Below are positions 60,627 to 64,000 of a stretch of DNA of 64,000 nt, piece by piece; the stretch's first letter is position 1, and each line of letters opens with the position of its first letter. The translations under genes and the position numbers were made by a program. Below the pieces are notes generated by a model, which saw only the letters and a list, made by a program, of their open reading frames with translations, was not told the DNA's origin and did no database searches. This DNA is from an uncultured Blautia sp. (GTDB lineage: Bacteria > Bacillota > Clostridia > Lachnospirales > Lachnospiraceae). The stretch lies in NCBI GenBank assembly GCA_937893675.1, contig CALBGI010000068.1, forward strand, positions 62,001 to 126,000, read 5' to 3'.

Positions 60627-61070
60627 TTATTTTGCTACCCGCACCTTCGCCACAACCTTTCGGTAAGCAAGCGGCGCCTCGATATGACAGCCTGGCTTGT
60701 GCCCGTCCTCCGGGTATACCGCGTAAAACATGCCCGCGTCTACCTTGCACACACAGCCCTGCCCTTTCAGAAACTGCACGTCCTTTTCCCCGGAGTATTC
60801 GGTATCCGGCGCAAGCGCCCGGATATCCGCCCATTCCATGTACTCGCCGCCCTCGGCTACACACTGCACATCAATATAATTCCTGTGACATTCAAAAACC
60901 TTGTCCTCAATGGCGCTTGTCTCGCCCTCCTGAATCATATAAAAGCCCCAGTCGGTCTCGTAACGACCCGCCGGTTTCTCCCTGCAGGTGCGTACGATTT
61001 CCGCAATTTCCTCAAGCTGCGGCATTTGTGCTTTGTAGGTCTCCCATTTATCAAGATATCCAATGATCAT
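60627..61070 (-). CDS. YhcH/YjgK/YiaL family protein
   Basis: A 147-residue cupin-like protein (DUF386). It has HRNYIDVQCVAEGGEYMEW and FYAVYPEDGHKPGCHI with metal-binding histidine and glutamate positions. Members are linked to sialic acid, ketogluconate or beta-galactoside use and may act as sugar anomerases or isomerases. It follows argS by 21 bases and is not beside any sugar gene. Confidence 0.9.
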   Translation of the reverse strand: MIIGYLDKWETYKAQMPQLEEIAEIVRTCREKPAGRYETDWGFYMIQEGETSAIEDKVFECHRNYIDVQCVAEGGEYMEWADIRALAPDTEYSGEKDVQFLKGQGCVCKVDAGMFYAVYPEDGHKPGCHIEAPLAYRKVVAKVRVAK

Positions 61071-61091
61071 ATATGGCTCCTTTTTGGTATC

Positions 61092-62858
61092 TTACATTCT
61101 CTCCGGCGCTGAAAATCCCAGCAGATCGATGCTGGTGGATAGAATGCGCTCTGTCAGTTTCAGAAGCTGAATGAACGACTGTTTCCTGTCTGCGTCCGCC
61201 TCGCTCAAGATCTTGGTCTCATGATAGAAGCTGTTAAAGGCATTGGAAACCTCGTAAATATAAGCACACAGCTTGTGCGGTGCCTTTTCCTCAAACGCGT
61301 TCTCCACGGTATCTCCAAACGCAGTCAGCTGCAGCATCAGGTTCTTCTCGCTTGCGTTTGCGGCCGGCAGAAAACGGCCTGCATCCACATCGCCGCCCTC
61401 CTCGCGGAAACGATTGAGAATGGATTTGATCCGGACAATTGTGTAGAGAATGTACGGTCCTGTATTTCCCTCAAAGGAGGTAAAGCGGTCCACATCGAAA
61501 ATGTAATCCTTGGTCGCCTGATTGGACAGATCACCGTATTTGATCGCAGAAAGTCCTACGATCTTCGCAGTCTCTCCCGCATCCTTGTCTTTGACGCTTC
61601 TGTTTTCTACAATCTTTCGGAACATTTCTTCATTGATATCCGCGATAAGATTTTCCAGACGCATCACACCGCCGTCCCTTGTCTTGAAGGGCTTGCCGTC
61701 TTTGCCGTTCATCGTTCCAAATCCCAGGAAGGAAAGCTTGGTATCCTCTCCTACCAGACCGGTCTTGCGCGCACAGCGGAACACCTGGATAAAATGAAGC
61801 TCCTGACGCTTGTCTACCACATAAAGGATTTCATCCGGATGAAACAGCTTCATACGCTCCACGATCGTGGCCAGGTCCGTGGTCGTATACAAAGAGGCTC
61901 CGTCCGATTTCAGAAGCATACAGGGCGGGATCTCTTTGGTATCACTTTCTTCCTTTACATCCACCACAAGAGCCCCCTGATCCTCATAAGCAAACCCTTC
62001 TTCCTTCATCCGCTGCACCATATCCGGGATATACGGCTGTGCGTCGGATTCTTTCTTCCACAGATCAAAGGATACGCTGAGATTCTCATAATTTCTCTTC
62101 AGATCAGCTACGGACACGGAAAGAATGTGGTTCCACAGCGCCATATAACCGGGTCTTCCCTGCTGCAGAAGATGTGTCGCCTCCAGCGCCTCATCACGGT
62201 ACGCCTCATCCTCTTTGGATTTTGCGCTTGCCGCCGGATAGATTTCTTCCAGCTCGCTGATGGTAAAGGGTGCCTCCTCCGGGTACTCCCCTTCATATTT
62301 CTCATCAAAATACACCAGCTCCGGCTGACGATGTTTCAACTCCGTGATGATCAAGCCCATCTGCAGACCCCAGTCTCCCAGATGTACATCGCCGATCACC
62401 TCATGTCCCAGAAATCTTCCCAGACGCTTCAGGCTCTCTCCAATAATGGCGGAACGCAGATGCCCCACATGAAGGGGTTTTGCCACATTGGGTCCGCCGT
62501 AGTCGATCACAATGGTTTTGGGCTTGTCCGCAGCCTTGGCAGAAAGCTTCTCGTCAGAAGCCACCTCCTCCAGATACTCTGCGAGAAATTCTTCTTTTAC
62601 TTTCAGATTGATAAAACCGGGCTTCACCACCTCGGCCATGGAAAATACCCGGCTCTCTGCCAGGTGCGCAACCACGTCCTCCGCGATCATAAAAGGCGCT
62701 TTTTTGTATGCCTTGGCTCCGGCCATCGCGCCGTTGCACTGATATTCGCACAGATCCGGGCGATTTGACACAGTAACTTTTCCATAACCGGGGTCATATC
62801 CGGCCTTTTCAAATGCCGCGGAAAGCTCCGCCGCCATCTGTTCCATTAATTTTTTCAT
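61092..62858 (-). CDS. argS: Arginyl-tRNA synthetase
   Basis: A 588-residue class I synthetase. It has the HIGH-type motif KPLHVGHLRSAIIG, the arginine-binding GDVHLGDWGLQMG, LYVVDKRQELHFIQVF, a degenerate KMSKS region (FKTRDGG) and a C-terminal anticodon domain. The chosen ATG has GAGGAG about 10 bases upstream; a TTG six codons earlier lies inside that ribosome site. Confidence 0.97.
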   Translation of the reverse strand: MKKLMEQMAAELSAAFEKAGYDPGYGKVTVSNRPDLCEYQCNGAMAGAKAYKKAPFMIAEDVVAHLAESRVFSMAEVVKPGFINLKVKEEFLAEYLEEVASDEKLSAKAADKPKTIVIDYGGPNVAKPLHVGHLRSAIIGESLKRLGRFLGHEVIGDVHLGDWGLQMGLIITELKHRQPELVYFDEKYEGEYPEEAPFTISELEEIYPAASAKSKEDEAYRDEALEATHLLQQGRPGYMALWNHILSVSVADLKRNYENLSVSFDLWKKESDAQPYIPDMVQRMKEEGFAYEDQGALVVDVKEESDTKEIPPCMLLKSDGASLYTTTDLATIVERMKLFHPDEILYVVDKRQELHFIQVFRCARKTGLVGEDTKLSFLGFGTMNGKDGKPFKTRDGGVMRLENLIADINEEMFRKIVENRSVKDKDAGETAKIVGLSAIKYGDLSNQATKDYIFDVDRFTSFEGNTGPYILYTIVRIKSILNRFREEGGDVDAGRFLPAANASEKNLMLQLTAFGDTVENAFEEKAPHKLCAYIYEVSNAFNSFYHETKILSEADADRKQSFIQLLKLTERILSTSIDLLGFSAPERM

Positions 62859-62905
62859 TTTCGTGTAACTCCTCAACTGATTTTATTTTCTGTTATTTAT
62901 TATAT

Positions 62906-62935
62906 ATTATATGGAAGCTTTTTTTGTGCAGGCAA
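62906..62935 (-). promoter_or_regulatory. Promoter of argS
   Basis: The minus strand has TTGCCT (62930-62935), 18 bases, TATAAT (62906-62911). The -10 overlaps the degV stop codon. Confidence 0.5.
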
Positions 62936-63776
62936 CCGCAAGTGCGCCGTGCCCGATATGACAGGCAACACTCAGAGAAAGCGGCTTCATATCAACCCCA
63001 AAATCCGGGAATGCCTCTCTGACCTCCTGTTTCCACTCCTCTGCTTCCTCCGGGTTTCCGCTGTAGGCAATCTCTACCACCATCTCTCCCCGCTCCACAT
63101 ACTGGGCAAATCGGTTATCCAGATCCTGCTGTATGGCCTTGAGCATGGCTTTTTTGGCCTGCTTCTTCCCGCGCACCTTTGCGTAGGCGTCAAGCTTGCC
63201 TCCCTGGATCTGCAGAACCGGCTTTAAATTCAGCACTGTTCCGATCGCTGCCGCTGCCGGTGTGATCCGTCCGCCTTTTTTGAGATACTTCAAAGTCTCC
63301 AACGTAATATAAATACTGGATTCCCGCTTCTCTGCCTCAAGGATTTCCTTTATCTGCACTGCGGTCTTGCCCGCATCCCGAAGGTTCAGCGCATCCAGCA
63401 CCGACTGTTTCTGGGTAATGGAAATCCTCTGGTTGTCCACCACCTGCACTCTGCCGTCATAATCTCTTGCCAGCGCCATGGCGGTTTCGCAGGAAGCGCT
63501 CAAGCCGCTTGACATGGGAATGTGTACCACCTCATCGTATTCTTCCAGAAGATTCTCCCACAGTGCGCACACCTCGCCGGGATTCGGCTGCGATGTGGAA
63601 ATGGGCTCATCCTGCTTCAGACGCTCATAAAATTCTTCCTGCGTGAGCGTAATCCCCTCCAGATACAATTTTTCATCAATATAAAAAGGCATGGGAATCA
63701 CAGTCACTCCAAGCGCGCGTCCCTCTTCCTGTGTCATACTGCTGTTGCTGTCTGTCACAATGGCAATTTTCCCCAT
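62907..63776 (-). CDS. DegV-family fatty-acid-binding protein
   Basis: A 289-residue protein with the DegV fold. It has IVTDSNSSMTQEE at the N-terminus, ISTSQPNPGEV, IPMSSGLSASCETAM and a C-terminal HIGHGALAVAC. DegV/FakB proteins hold a fatty acid that FakA phosphorylates for phospholipid synthesis; no fakA is in the window. AAAGGAG lies about 8 bases before the ATG. Confidence 0.93.
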   Translation of the reverse strand: MGKIAIVTDSNSSMTQEEGRALGVTVIPMPFYIDEKLYLEGITLTQEEFYERLKQDEPISTSQPNPGEVCALWENLLEEYDEVVHIPMSSGLSASCETAMALARDYDGRVQVVDNQRISITQKQSVLDALNLRDAGKTAVQIKEILEAEKRESSIYITLETLKYLKKGGRITPAAAAIGTVLNLKPVLQIQGGKLDAYAKVRGKKQAKKAMLKAIQQDLDNRFAQYVERGEMVVEIAYSGNPEEAEEWKQEVREAFPDFGVDMKPLSLSVACHIGHGALAVACTKKASI

Positions 63777-63826
63777 AGTGTTCTCCTTTACTTTCAGAAT
63801 CCAAAATACATTTGGGCATTAAAACA

Positions 63827-63855
63827 ATTGTAACATATTTCAAATTCTATCTCAA
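63827..63855 (-). promoter_or_regulatory. Promoter of degV
   Basis: The minus strand has TTGAGA (63850-63855), 17 bases, TACAAT (63827-63832), with a leader of about 45 bases. A short dyad TTCCAA/TTGGAA lies just upstream. Confidence 0.65.
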
Positions 63856-63923
63856 CAGCAATTATTCCAAATTCTTGGAAATCCTCCCGAACCCGGAACG
63901 TACAGCCGCCGCATTTTTCCATG

Positions 63924-63948
63924 AAAAAAGCCGTCGTATCTCTACGGC
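63924..63948 (-). terminator. Terminator of the right-edge gene
   Basis: A GCCGT/ACGGC stem that includes the stop codon of the upstream gene is followed on the minus strand by six T (63924-63929). Confidence 0.75.
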
Positions 63949-64000
63949 AGCTGTATGCGTCCCTTTTGCTTTTGCTGCAGTTCCTTTACTCTTTTCATGG
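63942..64000 (-). CDS. C-terminal end of an unidentified protein (partial)
   Basis: An open frame from the right edge ends at a TAG (63942-63944), giving a basic tail ending KGRIQLP. The stop lies inside a terminator hairpin, which supports a genuine gene end. It is too short to identify. Confidence 0.5.
   Translation of the reverse strand, partial: MKRVKELQQKQKGRIQLP

Overview
The window looks like chromosome from a Gram-positive gut-type Clostridia, most likely a Lachnospiraceae. The base composition is moderate. The gene content fits: a YesL/AraC/YesM-style glycan locus with a CUT1 importer lacking its own ATPase, ClpC, an LCP enzyme, VanZ, a DegV protein, GpmI, and a small 'endosialidase-like' protein common in that family. 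Genus cannot be fixed from the sequence. Almost every gene reads on the minus strand. The plus-strand exceptions are a partial gene at the left edge, a lipid kinase/PAP2 pair, one HAD gene and one small XRE regulator. I saw no rRNA, tRNA, CRISPR array, IS element or phage gene. No gap between genes exceeds about 270 bases.

Region 1 (117-15678) is a glycan-utilisation locus. In transcription order it holds a 2-hydroxyacid dehydrogenase, a DapA/NanA-type aldolase, YesL, a solute-binding protein, two sugar permeases, a YesM-type histidine kinase, a YesN-type AraC response regulator and two large GH106-like glycosidases. The glycosidases lack signal peptides, so an oligosaccharide is probably imported and then cleaved in the cytoplasm. 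Two promoters in the locus share an identical layout: two 10-bp direct repeats 23 bp apart, then 11 bp, then an extended -10. This is the probable operator of the response regulator.

Region 2 (15889-22637) has a YtrABC-like operon (GntR regulator, ABC ATPase, ABC-2 permease) ending in an RsuA pseudouridine synthase, with a 31-bp palindromic operator. An orphan OmpR-type regulator lies divergent to a lipid kinase and PAP2 phosphatase pair.

Region 3 (22709-32054) carries housekeeping genes: sfsA-mutY-glycosyltransferase, a HAD hydrolase, an L,D-transpeptidase, gpmI, hom, and a small membrane protein divergent from an XRE regulator.

Region 4 (32174-40575) carries a CapD/FlaA1-type sugar dehydratase, a Wzg-type LCP protein, radA, and clpC behind a GntR regulator.

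Region 5 (40760-54397) carries purE-purM-purN-purD-sseB. Upstream are an M29 aminopeptidase, an HD hydrolase, small membrane proteins including a 50-residue one, pyrE and sbcDC.

Region 6 (54557-64000) carries a CPBP protease, a HAD phosphatase, and a membrane Ser/Thr kinase overlapping a secreted proline-rich protein. It also has a cupin-fusion/flavodoxin operon with a LysR box in front, a YhcH protein, argS, degV and a partial gene at the right edge.
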